A DNA stretch of 64,000 nt from Chlamydiia bacterium (lineage in GTDB: Bacteria; Chlamydiota; Chlamydiia; Chlamydiales; Simkaniaceae), in assembly GCA_030429605.1 (NCBI GenBank), contig JAUIEV010000001.1:248001-312000 (forward strand). Reading direction: 5' to 3'. Of the stretch, positions 10,220 to 21,056 are shown piece after piece (positions within the stretch are counted from its first letter, which is position 1; the number at the start of each line of letters is the position of its first letter). The position numbers and the translations under genes are program-made. The notes under the pieces are model-generated. The model did not search any database, had not been told where the DNA came from, and saw nothing but the letters and a program-made list of their open reading frames with translations.

Positions 10220-13184
10220 TTGTCTTGACCCTGAAACGACTGTGACAGGTCACCACTTTCTTGAAGCCTCAGCTGGAACAGGAAAAACGTTTGCTATTGA
10301 GCATGTCATTTTTCGGCTTCTGGTTGAAGAAGGGTATACGCTCCCAGAAATCCTTACTGTAACATTTACAAAAGCTGCAGCCCGAGATCTCAGACTTCGA
10401 ATCACAAAAACATTGCGGCGGGAATATGCACGACATCCAAAACAAGAGCTACTCGATGCAATCAATAACCTGCATCAGCTACAGGTCTACACACTGCATG
10501 GATTTTGTTACCATGTCCTTTCCCAAAACGCGTTTTATACTGGGTTTCCCTTAACAGTACTCTCACCAGATGAAACAGCTCAGTCAAAACAGCTTATAGA
10601 GCATATACGGGACTACTTTCGAACATCGTTTGGTAAGCCTTCTTTTTCCCCATTTCAACTCACGCGATTGTTTAAAAAGATCCCCTTTACATCACTTGAA
10701 AAAAAACTTGTACCTTTGTTGACAGCTGAGGTAGATCTTCCAGACGGCGTCTTCTTTTCGCAGTATGAGGAATCTCTACAACACCTTCTTGAACAGGTGA
10801 ACAGGCCACAACTAGCACAGGATATGTGCACGCTGGCGCCCTTTTATAAAGGGATATGTAGTCGAAATGGAGAAATAAAAGACGAATACCGAGAGCAGAT
10901 AGCGTTCATTGAAAATGGGACGGATATTGAGTCAACGCTTCACTGGAAAGAGTTGCTCATAGAAAAGTATTCTGTCGAAAATGAAAAGAAAAAAGGAGCG
11001 CCTTTTGTTTCTCAAGAAATTGAAACTGCAAAAGCAACATGGCCTCATCTATTTTATGAAGTGACGTCCCCAACATCAATTTTTACGGCAATTGCTCAAG
11101 ATATGCGCACATACATGCAGGAAAAGCTAGAACAAAGTGAGCTCATTACTCCTGATGGTATTCTAAGTCACATGAAAAAAGCATCTCATACTGACTCTGT
11201 GCAGAATGCTGTACGAAGCACCTATAAAGCTGTTATTATTGATGAGTTTCAAGACACCGATCCACTCCAATGGGAAATATTTCAAAACCTTTTTTACAAT
11301 GAAGTGTTTAAAGTTCCTACATGTTATCTCGTGGGTGATCCGAAGCAGTCTATTTACTCTTTTCGAAATGCTGATGTCTACACCTACCTTTCTGCAAAAA
11401 AACACTTTCTTTCCCAACGCTCTCTTTCTACGAACTATCGGAGTGAAGCCCCGCTTCTTGCAAGCTTGAATGCGTTATTTACCCATCCAGACGTTTCTCC
11501 TTTGCCTGTTGAGTACGTGCATGTCAAGCCGGGAAAAAAAGAAGGCGACTATTCATATGAAAGCCCTCCTTTGTGTTTCTTTCGGGGATCTAAAGAGGCA
11601 CACCTCACCTTTGTAGCAAATAGTATACAAAAATATGCATTTGGCCGTGTTGCTGTGCTTGTGAGAGACCGATTTCAAGCAGAAGAGATGCGAGACGTTC
11701 TTCATCGCGCTCAGATCCCTACAGTGATGCGCCATCACGGTATGGTAACAGACTCTTGTGTATTTACACTGTTCTCTCGTATTGAGAGCGTTGCAAGAGA
11801 TCCTTTTTCATCAAATAATCTGAAGCTATTAGCCTCCCACCCTCTTGTGGGCTATACAGAAGATGCTCTTCTGTCTGATATGTGGCCCGATATAGCTGCT
11901 ACATTTCAAGAAATATCAGTAGAGTACCAGCAAAGAGGACTCTTGAGGACAATCGATTCTTTTCTTCATAAGGACATACAGGGAAAGATGCCAATTGCGC
12001 GTATGGTATCTGGATATTCTCTGGACCTACTCAGTGATTACTACCAGCTCCTTGAGCTTCTGCATTCTGGGTATACAATACAAGACCTTGCACGTTTAGG
12101 GGAAAAAGAAGATGAGCGGCTTGTAAAAAGGCCAATGAGGCGAAATGATGCAGTGACAATTATGACGATGCATTTAAGCAAAGGGCTAGAATTTGATGTC
12201 GTATATGCACTTGGAGTTGCAAGTCGCTTTTCACCAAAAGATCCTCTCCTTCGGTATCGCTCAAGTATGGTTCGGCGCGATAGTCAGGAAAGTAAAGCTG
12301 CTTTACATGAAATGCAGCAAGAAAAATTGAGACAGCTCTATGTTGCATTGACGCGTGCAAAAAAACAGCTCTACATTCCGCTGCCTGATCAGCAGGATGC
12401 AACAGTTTCTGATGATGCATCCCCTATTGAACTGTTTATGAATGGAAATACAGATGAAATTGTATCAGATTTGAAAGAGTATGTTCACTTTGAAGACGCA
12501 AGCCAAACAGCTGTCAAAGTATTTGAGCACTCAGGAGATGAGATCCCAAAAGGACCATTTCTCCATTCAGATGGTATTGTCGCGCAGACGGCTGCATCTT
12601 TTTCTTCGCTTGCAAGACCAAAGGGCAAGCCATCTCTTGAAATACCAGATACTGTCATTCCACCCGGAAGTGAAACCGGCACCATTTTTCATTCCCTGTT
12701 TGAGAAGGTAATAGAAGACGGATTATACTTTCCATACGATGAAATTGGAATAAAAACGCTCATTGAGAAAAAACTTTTGCATACTCCACTAGAAGCGTGG
12801 TCTGAAGAAATATACCACCTTCTGAAAGAATGTTTGCAGAGACCGTATCTAGATGGAAAATCGTTACTTGAGATACCACCTGAAGCACTTCTCCCTGAAG
12901 TAGAGTTTATGTATGAAGAGTCCGGACACGTCTATAAAGGAGTTATAGATCTTCTTGTGAATGTCGATGGAGTTTGGCATGTAATTGATTGGAAAACGAA
13001 TCTTTTACCGAGCTATGATCTAGCAGCTTTAGAACAAGCTATGATTGACCATGAGTATACGCTCCAATCAGAAATGTATAGTCATGCAGTAAAACAGTAT
13101 GTTGATGGAGCCTTTGGTGGAGTGTACTACGTATTTGTTCGTGGTGTGCACAATGGAGAGGGAGTACTATATTGTGAAGCTTGA
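10206..13184 (+). CDS. recB: Exodeoxyribonuclease V beta subunit RecB
   Basis: This is the 3'-5' helicase and nuclease subunit of RecBCD (992 residues). UvrD-type helicase motifs appear in order: Walker A EASAGTGKTFAIEH (residues 20-33), Walker B IIDEFQDTDPLQWE, VGDPKQSIYSFRNAD, LSTNYRSEAPLL, TMHLSKGLEFDVVYA and YVALTRAKKQLY. The C-terminal RecB-family nuclease has YKGVIDLLVNVDG and HVIDWKTNLL, which supply the Asp...Asp-x-Lys catalytic set. It is shorter than E. coli RecB (~1180) but complete in motifs. It overlaps recC and recD, which implies translational coupling of the three subunits. Confidence 0.97.
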   Translation: MEEFNCLDPETTVTGHHFLEASAGTGKTFAIEHVIFRLLVEEGYTLPEILTVTFTKAAARDLRLRITKTLRREYARHPKQELLDAINNLHQLQVYTLHGFCYHVLSQNAFYTGFPLTVLSPDETAQSKQLIEHIRDYFRTSFGKPSFSPFQLTRLFKKIPFTSLEKKLVPLLTAEVDLPDGVFFSQYEESLQHLLEQVNRPQLAQDMCTLAPFYKGICSRNGEIKDEYREQIAFIENGTDIESTLHWKELLIEKYSVENEKKKGAPFVSQEIETAKATWPHLFYEVTSPTSIFTAIAQDMRTYMQEKLEQSELITPDGILSHMKKASHTDSVQNAVRSTYKAVIIDEFQDTDPLQWEIFQNLFYNEVFKVPTCYLVGDPKQSIYSFRNADVYTYLSAKKHFLSQRSLSTNYRSEAPLLASLNALFTHPDVSPLPVEYVHVKPGKKEGDYSYESPPLCFFRGSKEAHLTFVANSIQKYAFGRVAVLVRDRFQAEEMRDVLHRAQIPTVMRHHGMVTDSCVFTLFSRIESVARDPFSSNNLKLLASHPLVGYTEDALLSDMWPDIAATFQEISVEYQQRGLLRTIDSFLHKDIQGKMPIARMVSGYSLDLLSDYYQLLELLHSGYTIQDLARLGEKEDERLVKRPMRRNDAVTIMTMHLSKGLEFDVVYALGVASRFSPKDPLLRYRSSMVRRDSQESKAALHEMQQEKLRQLYVALTRAKKQLYIPLPDQQDATVSDDASPIELFMNGNTDEIVSDLKEYVHFEDASQTAVKVFEHSGDEIPKGPFLHSDGIVAQTAASFSSLARPKGKPSLEIPDTVIPPGSETGTIFHSLFEKVIEDGLYFPYDEIGIKTLIEKKLLHTPLEAWSEEIYHLLKECLQRPYLDGKSLLEIPPEALLPEVEFMYEESGHVYKGVIDLLVNVDGVWHVIDWKTNLLPSYDLAALEQAMIDHEYTLQSEMYSHAVKQYVDGAFGGVYYVFVRGVHNGEGVLYCEA

Positions 13185-14625
13185 AGCACTCTTTGCCGAG
13201 GCAATTGAAAGGCGAGAAGGAAAAGAAAACAAGCAGGATGAACTGAAAGAACTCTTGCAAAAGACGCTCAGTGGGCACCTTTGCTCACAGGAGAAAGAGC
13301 ATCTTAAGGGACCATTTATCCATTCGTATGGATATACTTCATTTGAAAAATATGCACTTCTTGAAAGTGGAATTGCAAAAGAATTTGCTCGTTTACTGAA
13401 GAGAACTATACCAAAGGGTGAGGTTCCCCTCCTGCCAGAGAGCTTGACGACTGAGCAAAAACACGCAGTAGAACTTGGGCTGACTTCCCCCCTTTTATTT
13501 TTATCTGGAGGACCCGGAACGGGAAAAACGTATACGATTGCCCAGCTTGTTTCTGCGTACCTTCAAGCAAAACCAACAGCTCATATTGTTGTGGCTGCTC
13601 CAACGGGTAAAGCGGCCGCCCACCTGCAAGCTGGTATTGAAAAAACCATCCCTCAAAAAGCAGATATATCCTCCGGAACCCTTCACGCTGTTTTAGGCAT
13701 ACAAAAAGCACACGATGCGTATGTCAAAGATCTCTACCTAGGTGCACAACTCATTATCATTGATGAATGCTCAATGATTGATACAGCAATGTGGTATGCG
13801 CTGCTTCGAGCTATTCCAGAAAACAGTACGCTCGTTTTTGTAGGTGATACAAACCAGTTACCTCCTGTCGAAACAGGGAGTATCTTTGCGCACCTTTCAG
13901 AATTTATGGTTCAAATAGCACCACACATGTGTGCTCACCTTTCTCGCTGCCTTCGAAGTGAATCTGAGGAAATCATTTCGCTTTCTGAAGCCATTCAAAG
14001 AGGTGAGAGTGTACAAGCCTGTGCTTTATTAGATTCAGGAGTAAATGTTGGCTTTACAGATTCCGTTTCATTCCCCCCTTTTCCAAAAGATCAGGATCCA
14101 GAGAAGCTGCTTAAACACTCTGAGAAATACAAAATTCTTTCAGCTTTAAAAGAAGGAACATTGAGCGTCACGCAGCTCAACCGCCGCTTTGCTTTCGAGC
14201 ACTCAAAAGGAGAGGTTTTCCCTCAACCAATCATCATTACTCAATCTTCACCGTCACAAGGGTTGTTTAATGGTGAAAATGGTGTCGCCATTCGGTATCG
14301 AAATGCTCCAGAAAAGGACGTTGCATATTTTCGAGGAAGTGATGCAACACTTCGAAAAATCCCCCTCTCACTCCTTCCCAGATATGAACTGGCCTATGCG
14401 CTTTCAATACATAAAAGCCAAGGGAGTGAGTACGATTCGGTTACCGTCATTCTCCAAGATGGTGCGGCCGTATTTGGAAAAGAGCTGTTGTATACCGGTA
14501 TAACAAGGGCAAAAAAAACGGTGCGTATTTTTGCAAAAAAAGAAGTACTATGTAGTTGTATACAAAAATATGAGAAAAGATTGTCGACACTTCTTCCTCG
14601 GCTACAAAAGGAGTACTCTGCATGA
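13174..14625 (+). CDS. recD: Exodeoxyribonuclease V alpha subunit RecD
   Basis: This is the 5'-3' helicase subunit of RecBCD (483 residues from this start). It shows Walker A LSGGPGTGKTYTIAQL, Walker B IIIDECSMIDTAMW, FVGDTNQLPPVETGSIF, SIHKSQGSEYDSV and LLYTGITRAKKTV, all diagnostic of the RecD/TraA superfamily 1B. The GTG at 13174 is preferred because GGGAG sits nine bases upstream. ATG codons at 13099 and 13153 are in frame but have no ribosome site and overlap recB more. The stop overlaps the next gene by four bases (ATGA). The position after recB and the size point to true RecD rather than RecD2. Confidence 0.93.
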   Translation: MKLEALFAEAIERREGKENKQDELKELLQKTLSGHLCSQEKEHLKGPFIHSYGYTSFEKYALLESGIAKEFARLLKRTIPKGEVPLLPESLTTEQKHAVELGLTSPLLFLSGGPGTGKTYTIAQLVSAYLQAKPTAHIVVAAPTGKAAAHLQAGIEKTIPQKADISSGTLHAVLGIQKAHDAYVKDLYLGAQLIIIDECSMIDTAMWYALLRAIPENSTLVFVGDTNQLPPVETGSIFAHLSEFMVQIAPHMCAHLSRCLRSESEEIISLSEAIQRGESVQACALLDSGVNVGFTDSVSFPPFPKDQDPEKLLKHSEKYKILSALKEGTLSVTQLNRRFAFEHSKGEVFPQPIIITQSSPSQGLFNGENGVAIRYRNAPEKDVAYFRGSDATLRKIPLSLLPRYELAYALSIHKSQGSEYDSVTVILQDGAAVFGKELLYTGITRAKKTVRIFAKKEVLCSCIQKYEKRLSTLLPRLQKEYSA

Positions 14626-15053
14626 AGGGATTTTCGCTTTTATTGAGTGACGCAAAAAAAGAGGGCATTTCTCGTGTGCATGTATCAGCAGCTGTGTTGT
14701 TACAAAAAACACTGCTCCTCATAAAACGGCCAGAAACTGCAGCAACGCATCCTGGATATTATGTTTTTCCAACATCTGAGGCAACAGAAGCTGAATCACT
14801 CAACCAGGTGCTTCAAAAAGCACTCGTTGTAGACGCTGGGCTTTCACTGAAAACAGTAGAAAAATATGTAGGGCATTTTGATTACGAAGGAACGAGGCAG
14901 CTGACATTTCTCGTGACCGTAACAAATCCTTCAGAAGTGTTTACACAACACCACGTTGCGCATGCGTGGGTTCCGTTGAAAGAAGTCTCCGGATATCCAA
15001 TATCCGATGAGCTTCGCCACATTGTTGAGTTACTATTACGAGATGGAATGTAG
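14622..15053 (+). CDS. Nudix-fold protein with degenerate Nudix box
   Basis: This 143-residue protein is translationally coupled to recD through an ATGA overlap. The strand HVSAAVLLQKTLLLIKRP followed by GYYVFPTSEATEAES and a helix ending VVDAGL fits the layout of a Nudix hydrolase. The REx2EEx GU residues that bind metal are missing: where the family has Arg-Glu-x-x-Glu-Glu, the segment reads QKALVVDAGL. It is probably catalytically inactive, or a MutY/MutT-C-like recognition module. I cannot assign a function. The last gene of the rec operon, it is followed by the convergent rpsT. Confidence 0.75.
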   Translation: MKGFSLLLSDAKKEGISRVHVSAAVLLQKTLLLIKRPETAATHPGYYVFPTSEATEAESLNQVLQKALVVDAGLSLKTVEKYVGHFDYEGTRQLTFLVTVTNPSEVFTQHHVAHAWVPLKEVSGYPISDELRHIVELLLRDGM

Positions 15054-15073
15054 TTTCAGACTGAAGGGGATAA

Positions 15074-15098
15074 AAAAACCCCTCAGAGAGGGGTTATA
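15074..15098 (-). terminator. Intrinsic terminator of rpsT
   Basis: On the minus strand the stem AACCCCTC / GAGGGGTT with a three-base loop is followed by a run of T. It lies directly after the rpsT stop. On the plus strand the T-run is absent, so it should act mainly on rpsT. Confidence 0.85.
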
Positions 15099-15102
15099 AC
15101 CA

Positions 15103-15381
15103 TTACGATGCAGCCATTGCCGCATATTGCCGCTTTGTACGTGCTGCTTTATTTCTCTTGAAGATACCGAGCTTTACCCCTTTATCCATAAGACTGTATA
15201 CTTCGTTCAGTCCTGTTGAGATGTGCTCTTGGTTTTTTTCTTCAATAGCATTTTTGAATGTTTTCATAGCTGACTTAACTCGAGACTTGAAAATTCTATT
15301 TCTCATCCGCTTTTTATCAGCTTGGATAATTCTTTTTTCAGCAGTTGGGCGCTTTGTCTTTTTTTTAGCTTCATCAGCCAT
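15103..15381 (-). CDS. rpsT: 30S ribosomal protein S20
   Basis: S20 is a 16S rRNA-binding primary assembly protein of the small subunit. The 92-residue product is lysine/arginine rich with two long helices. It contains the family segments AEKRIIQADKKRMRNR and SRVKSAMKTFKNAIEE and the end KLGIFKRNKAARTKRQY. Length and charge are normal for S20. It is a single gene with its own terminator. In C. trachomatis rpsT lies close to rpoD, from memory, as it does here. Confidence 0.97.
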   Translation of the reverse strand: MADEAKKKTKRPTAEKRIIQADKKRMRNRIFKSRVKSAMKTFKNAIEEKNQEHISTGLNEVYSLMDKGVKLGIFKRNKAARTKRQYAAMAAS

Positions 15382-15459
15382 ATCACGGTACCTTAATTAT
15401 TTCACACTAGTCATGAATTCCGGGAGATAATACCATACCAAATATTATTTCGTCAAAGA

Positions 15460-15927
15460 ATGGACCTGAAAAAAGAAACTATGGAATATATTTGGAAATT
15501 CTTTTTTTTAGCTATTGCATCTGTGGTAGTTATGATAGGAGGTCGATGCGGTCTTGCTGTTATTGATTACCTCTCCTACGATCGAGCAGTTGATGTACCG
15601 ATCGAGACGTGGTCGATTATTGAAGTTGCCCCGTCAGAATATAAGCTTCAAGCGAGCTATCCGATTCCCCTTTTAGACGGAAAAATGGGAACCCATCAAA
15701 TTATTGGTAGATCGTATTTCAATAAATTTATAGCAGAACAGCACCTGAAAGAACTTAAAAAAAAGAATTGGAAGCTTTTTTACCAGTCAAATAACCCGCT
15801 AAAAAATACGCTGCAACACCACTTTCCATTTAAAGAGTGTGTGCACTTACTACTTGCATTTGCTGTTATTACATATTTTGTATGGTTAAGAAAGTATGTC
15901 ACATCAAGATATGCCCTCGACACATAA
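15460..15927 (+). CDS. Hypothetical two-span membrane protein
   Basis: This 155-residue protein has a membrane segment near the N-terminus (KFFFLAIASVVVMIGG) and a second near the C-terminus (VHLLLAFAVITYFVWL). About 80 residues between them look strand-rich and probably face the periplasm. The layout resembles DUF3592-type proteins, but I see no decisive motif. It converges with the CoiA-like gene, with one base between them. No function can be assigned. Confidence 0.7.
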   Translation: MDLKKETMEYIWKFFFLAIASVVVMIGGRCGLAVIDYLSYDRAVDVPIETWSIIEVAPSEYKLQASYPIPLLDGKMGTHQIIGRSYFNKFIAEQHLKELKKKNWKLFYQSNNPLKNTLQHHFPFKECVHLLLAFAVITYFVWLRKYVTSRYALDT

Positions 15928-15928
15928 A

Positions 15929-16528
15929 TCAATACCTTCGAGTGTGCTTTCTCAATTCCCGCTCAAAATAGAGGCGCACTCTCTTTTTGGCTTTTTGTAT
16001 GAAATCTTTTGCAAAAAGAGGGCGTTGTGCTCCTTTTTCGTGAAGGAGCGCATCTATTCTATCCCCTTTACAAAAGAATTTTGCCATTGGCTTCTCTTGC
16101 ATTGTGGAGAAGGTGTGAATAAATGGAGTAATGGTTGAAATGTCAATCCAAAACACTTTTTTTACTCGTCCTCCTCTAGGCATTCGGAGAACATCAAACA
16201 ATGCTCCACCTTGCTTGGTTATGTTTGTGTAGTAACATTCCTGCTGTGAGAGAAAACGTTCTGCTTCTGACGGATAATTTTTTCCAAATGAAGCAGTGTG
16301 AAAAATCCAGAGTACATGGTAGCCAAGCTTTCCATAGTCGCTACAGCGGGCCTGAACCTCTTCCTTTGATATAAAACTGCACTGTATTTCAATAACAATG
16401 TTTTTTGAGGCAATAGAGATGTCTGCAAATCTACCGATCGAAGGAAAGTAGACTTCTTTTTCCGGGAGGTACGCTGCAAGCTGTGCGAGCACGTAATTTT
16501 GGGTAGCGATATGTACTTCGGACGGCAT
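15929..16528 (-). CDS. CoiA-like competence nuclease-domain protein
   Basis: This is a 199-residue protein. The segment RFADISIASKNIVIEIQCS is characteristic of CoiA-like proteins: Asp and the Glu-x-Gln pair make a PD-(D/E)xK nuclease core. It is followed by SKEEVQARCSDYGKLGYHVLWIF, the helix-strand unit of the same family. It lacks the N-terminal zinc region of Firmicute CoiA, so it is a short form. CoiA proteins are linked to processing of incoming DNA during transformation in streptococci; transfer of that role here is inference. It is divergent from rpoD, with 126 bases between. Confidence 0.75.
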   Translation of the reverse strand: MPSEVHIATQNYVLAQLAAYLPEKEVYFPSIGRFADISIASKNIVIEIQCSFISKEEVQARCSDYGKLGYHVLWIFHTASFGKNYPSEAERFLSQQECYYTNITKQGGALFDVLRMPRGGRVKKVFWIDISTITPFIHTFSTMQEKPMAKFFCKGDRIDALLHEKGAQRPLFAKDFIQKAKKRVRLYFERELRKHTRRY

Positions 16529-16568
16529 TTTCGGTTGACAATAACTTCTTTTAAATTCAAGATTAAGT

Positions 16569-16597
16569 TTGCTTTGAAATATAACCCATCCTATTCT
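16569..16597 (+). promoter_or_regulatory. Candidate promoter for rpoD
   Basis: TTGCTT (16569-16574), a 17-base spacer and TATTCT (16592-16597) lie about 60 bases before the rpoD start. A perfect TTGACA at 16535-16540 lies further upstream but has no good -10 partner. The call is by eye. Confidence 0.35.
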
Positions 16598-16654
16598 ATC
16601 ATTAGTGCACTTTTACGTTCAAAAAATTATTGAATCCACTACCCTCAGAGGCGC

Positions 16655-18316
<1,662 letters not shown>

Positions 18317-18370
18317 AATATAATTATAGTTTTTAAAAGCTGTAATTATTGTTCTTTTTTTCTTTTTTTA

Positions 18371-18408
18371 TAACCCCATGCCTTTCAGCGGCTTGGGGTA
18401 TTTTTTTT
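18371..18408 (+). terminator. Intrinsic terminator after rpoD
   Basis: The arms ACCCCATGCC and GGCTTGGGGT pair with one mismatch around a TTTCAGC loop. The stem is followed by A and eight T. It separates rpoD from the porin genes. Confidence 0.85.
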
Positions 18409-18452
18409 CATCTTTTTTAAAAAAGTATATACAAAATTAAAATAAATCCTTA

Positions 18453-18481
18453 TTCAAAAGGTTAAAAGAAAAATATATAAT
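18453..18481 (+). promoter_or_regulatory. Candidate strong promoter of the first MOMP-like gene
   Basis: TTCAAA (18453-18458), a 17-base AT-rich spacer and a consensus TATAAT (18476-18481) predict a start near 18488. This gives an untranslated leader of about 120 bases before the ATG at 18611. The leader contains the short GC-rich patch GGCGCCCG, unlike its AT-rich surroundings. The 18317-18610 gap otherwise holds only the rpoD terminator. Confidence 0.5.
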
Positions 18482-18610
18482 TTGCGGTGACTAGGCGCCC
18501 GTAGATGTGCACTCGTTTAATTTCGGAAAAAAATATTTGAAATTTTTTCCCCGCAGTTATATAGAGAGAATTAAAAAGAAAAAAACTTTTAACCCCCATG
18601 AGGTAAGAAG

Positions 18611-19738
18611 ATGAGTATGAACCTTCTAAGAAACGTTCCTCTTGCTGCTGCAGTACTCGTTGCTGGATCAGCATTTGCAGGAATGGATCATGAGTCTCGT
18701 ACTTCTCAGCTTGAGCAACAAATGTCTCAAGTACGTACAGAGACGAAAAATAATACCTACGGTGCAAACACTGCCGCAGGAAGCCCACAAGTTGATGGGT
18801 ATGGTGTAAACCTTTCTTTTGATGTTCTTTATTGGAGATCAAATGTTGAAGGTACTGAGTACACAGTAACTGATAGTATTGAAACACAAACAGTACCATG
18901 GCAAGGAACTATGAAAGACGTAGGTTCTGCTTGGGATTGGGGTTTCAGAGTTGGTTTAGGATACACTTTCGAGCATGACGATTGGGATGCTCGTGTTGAG
19001 TATACTTACTTCAACAACACTTTCGGTTCTACAACTCAGTCTGGAAACAACGACTCAGTAACTACACTTCGTGCAGTACCTTGGATCGTTTCAGGTGATG
19101 AAACTGATATCAACACGTACATCAGCAATGCTGAAAAAGCAACGTCTGATTTCAACCTTGGGTTCAACAATGTTGACCTAACTCTTGGAAGAAACTACTT
19201 TGTAAGTTCAAATCTTTCTCTAAGACCTTTCATCGCGCTTCAAGCTTCTTGGATGGATCTACAGCAAAACACACAATATACTGGTGGAACTAACGGACCA
19301 GTTCATATTGGTGACAACGCTATCATTCTTCAAGAATCAAGTGATTTCTGGGGAATGGGTCCTGAGTTCGGTATGGGCTCTAGATGGATTCTTGGAAATG
19401 GCGTAAGCTTTTTCGGACTTCTTCAAGGATCTCTTCTGTATGGTAACTTCGAATCTCGATACAAGTCTTGGTTCAGCGCAGACACAGTACGTGACTACGT
19501 TGGAATCAATGCTGATAAGCATGCGTTTGTTCCAAATGCACGTTTTAACATCGGTCTTCGATATGATACATACATGGAGAAAAACACACAGCACCTTTCA
19601 ATCGCACTTGGTTATGATGCTCAACACTGGTGGGGTATCAACCAAATGCTAGATTTCCAAAACGTGCGTGAGTTTGACTACATCGATGGCGATCTTGGAA
19701 TGCAAGGTATTACTCTTGATGTTCGCTGGGATTTCTAA
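18611..19738 (+). CDS. MOMP-like porin 1 (Legionella-type OMP family)
   Basis: This is a 375-residue outer-membrane protein. It has a signal peptide ending AGSAFA (residues ~15-23), a short heptad-like segment (SQLEQQMSQVRTE), then a barrel beginning GYGVNLSFDVLYWRSNVEGTEY. The aromatic pattern, WGFRVGLGY, SDFWGMGPEFG and a C-terminal WDF are typical of the Legionella major-OMP-like porin family, which is expanded in Simkania-type chlamydiae. GAGGT lies eight bases before the ATG. Promoter quality, the long leader and a strong terminator suggest high, separate expression. It is paralogous to the genes at 19930 and 21378. Confidence 0.9.
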   Translation: MSMNLLRNVPLAAAVLVAGSAFAGMDHESRTSQLEQQMSQVRTETKNNTYGANTAAGSPQVDGYGVNLSFDVLYWRSNVEGTEYTVTDSIETQTVPWQGTMKDVGSAWDWGFRVGLGYTFEHDDWDARVEYTYFNNTFGSTTQSGNNDSVTTLRAVPWIVSGDETDINTYISNAEKATSDFNLGFNNVDLTLGRNYFVSSNLSLRPFIALQASWMDLQQNTQYTGGTNGPVHIGDNAIILQESSDFWGMGPEFGMGSRWILGNGVSFFGLLQGSLLYGNFESRYKSWFSADTVRDYVGINADKHAFVPNARFNIGLRYDTYMEKNTQHLSIALGYDAQHWWGINQMLDFQNVREFDYIDGDLGMQGITLDVRWDF

Positions 19739-19768
19739 ATCCGAGTTGACCTGATACAGGTTTAGTAT

Positions 19769-19802
19769 AAAAAAGCCAGGACTTGATATCCTGGCTTTTT
19801 TT
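19769..19802 (+). terminator. Intrinsic terminator after MOMP-like gene 1
   Basis: The arms AAAAGCCAGGA and TCCTGGCTTTT close a seven-base loop, and the T-run continues on the plus strand. Confidence 0.88.
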
Positions 19803-19883
19803 GTTTCAATTGTTTGTATTCCTTAAAAATCATATCCCTGATTTCACATAACTGAACATTATAAAATATATTATATTTTTTTC

Positions 19884-19910
19884 TTGCAAAAGAAAATCGG
19901 TTGCCATAAT
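19884..19910 (+). promoter_or_regulatory. Weak candidate promoter of MOMP-like gene 2
   Basis: TTGCAA (19884-19889) and CATAAT (19905-19910) are separated by 15 bases, shorter than ideal. The start would fall just before the AGGAAGG ribosome site. It is reported with low confidence. Confidence 0.25.
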
Positions 19911-19929
19911 AAGTGGTATTTTAGGAAGG

Positions 19930-21054
19930 ATGACAAAATCGATGATCACGGGACGGACGATTTTTCTTTCACTCGCATTTTTTTCAGCGACTGGCACGTG
20001 TATGGAAGGCATAGGTCTTGAAAGCACAACGCAGAAAGTTGAAAAACTCAAAGTGGAAATAGACGATTTACAAAAGCAGATAGATGCACTTAAAGCGCAA
20101 GTTCCTGAAGATGAAAAAGGAGCCACGCTTGCACCTGCGAGCCCATATGTGAATGGAGAACGCTGGGCGCTCGGGATGGAATACCTTTTTTGGGAGACAC
20201 GTGTTGAGGGGACAGAGTTTGCATACTCTAACAATGCACCTTCAAGTGCTATTCCAATAAATGGCCAAGTGTTTGCTGTAAAGCCTGGATGGACTTCAGG
20301 TATTCGCATAAGTGGAGCAAAATTTTTCGAGTTCGATCGATGGTCTCTTCAGTCTTCGTTTACAATGCTCCGACCGGACGGATCTCTTGGGACTTCTTCA
20401 ACTTTTGGAAGTGCCCGTATTCCTTTACGGGGTGTCCTCCTTTCGAATACGTTTTTGGATACTGCGAAGGCGAGTTATGCACTGCAATACTATGACCTCG
20501 AAGTAAACGTTGGAAAAGATTTTTATGTAAGTAATGCATTGAGTTTCAGACCGAGTGTTGGGGTAAAGGCACTCTGGTTTGATCAAACCCTCACAACTCG
20601 TTATTCCGGGGGCGATTCATTAGGGTTGGATACGGTTTCGCTGGTAGATGTAAGCGATATGTGGGGTATGGGACCTGAATTTGGGGTCTCTTCTGGGTGG
20701 TTCCTCGGCTTAGGCTTTAAAATGCTAGCCTCTGGCCGAGTCGCCCTCCCTTTTGGGTATGTGAACTCGACGCATGATGAAAAGCACTCACGAATTCCGG
20801 CAGAACGCTTTTACATGAAAGAGCAAAAACACCAATTTAATCCGATGGTTCAGGGAAGAATTGCCGGTGCGTGGTCAGGGTATGTAAATAAGAAGCAACA
20901 ATACATTGAAGTCTCTTTTGGATATGACTTTGCATACTTTTTCGACTACAACGAGTTTATAGAAATAACAGATGTTTCTGCACAAAGGTTTCAATTAGCT
21001 GATGGAAATGTCAGCATGCAAGGAATAGGTCTACAGGTCGCTGTTTCCTTCTAA
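19930..21054 (+). CDS. MOMP-like porin 2
   Basis: This 374-residue paralogue of the preceding porin has a signal peptide (residues ~1-24, hydrophobic TIFLSLAFFSATGTC). A clear heptad-rich coiled-coil stretch, KVEKLKVEIDDLQKQIDAL, covers residues ~38-57. The barrel starts RWALGMEYLFWETRVEGTEF. It shares the marker segments KPGWTSGIR, DMWGMGPEFG and the Phe C-terminus. The coiled coil is longer than in paralogue 1 and may make a periplasmic trimer stalk (inference). AGGAAGG supports the ATG at 19930; a second ATG is four codons in. Confidence 0.88.
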   Translation: MTKSMITGRTIFLSLAFFSATGTCMEGIGLESTTQKVEKLKVEIDDLQKQIDALKAQVPEDEKGATLAPASPYVNGERWALGMEYLFWETRVEGTEFAYSNNAPSSAIPINGQVFAVKPGWTSGIRISGAKFFEFDRWSLQSSFTMLRPDGSLGTSSTFGSARIPLRGVLLSNTFLDTAKASYALQYYDLEVNVGKDFYVSNALSFRPSVGVKALWFDQTLTTRYSGGDSLGLDTVSLVDVSDMWGMGPEFGVSSGWFLGLGFKMLASGRVALPFGYVNSTHDEKHSRIPAERFYMKEQKHQFNPMVQGRIAGAWSGYVNKKQQYIEVSFGYDFAYFFDYNEFIEITDVSAQRFQLADGNVSMQGIGLQVAVSF

Positions 21055-21056
21055 TG

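Noticed and set aside
16535-16540. Perfect TTGACA upstream of rpoD
   Set aside because: No -10-like hexamer lies 16-18 bases downstream; the TTGCTT/TATTCT pair nearer the gene fits better.
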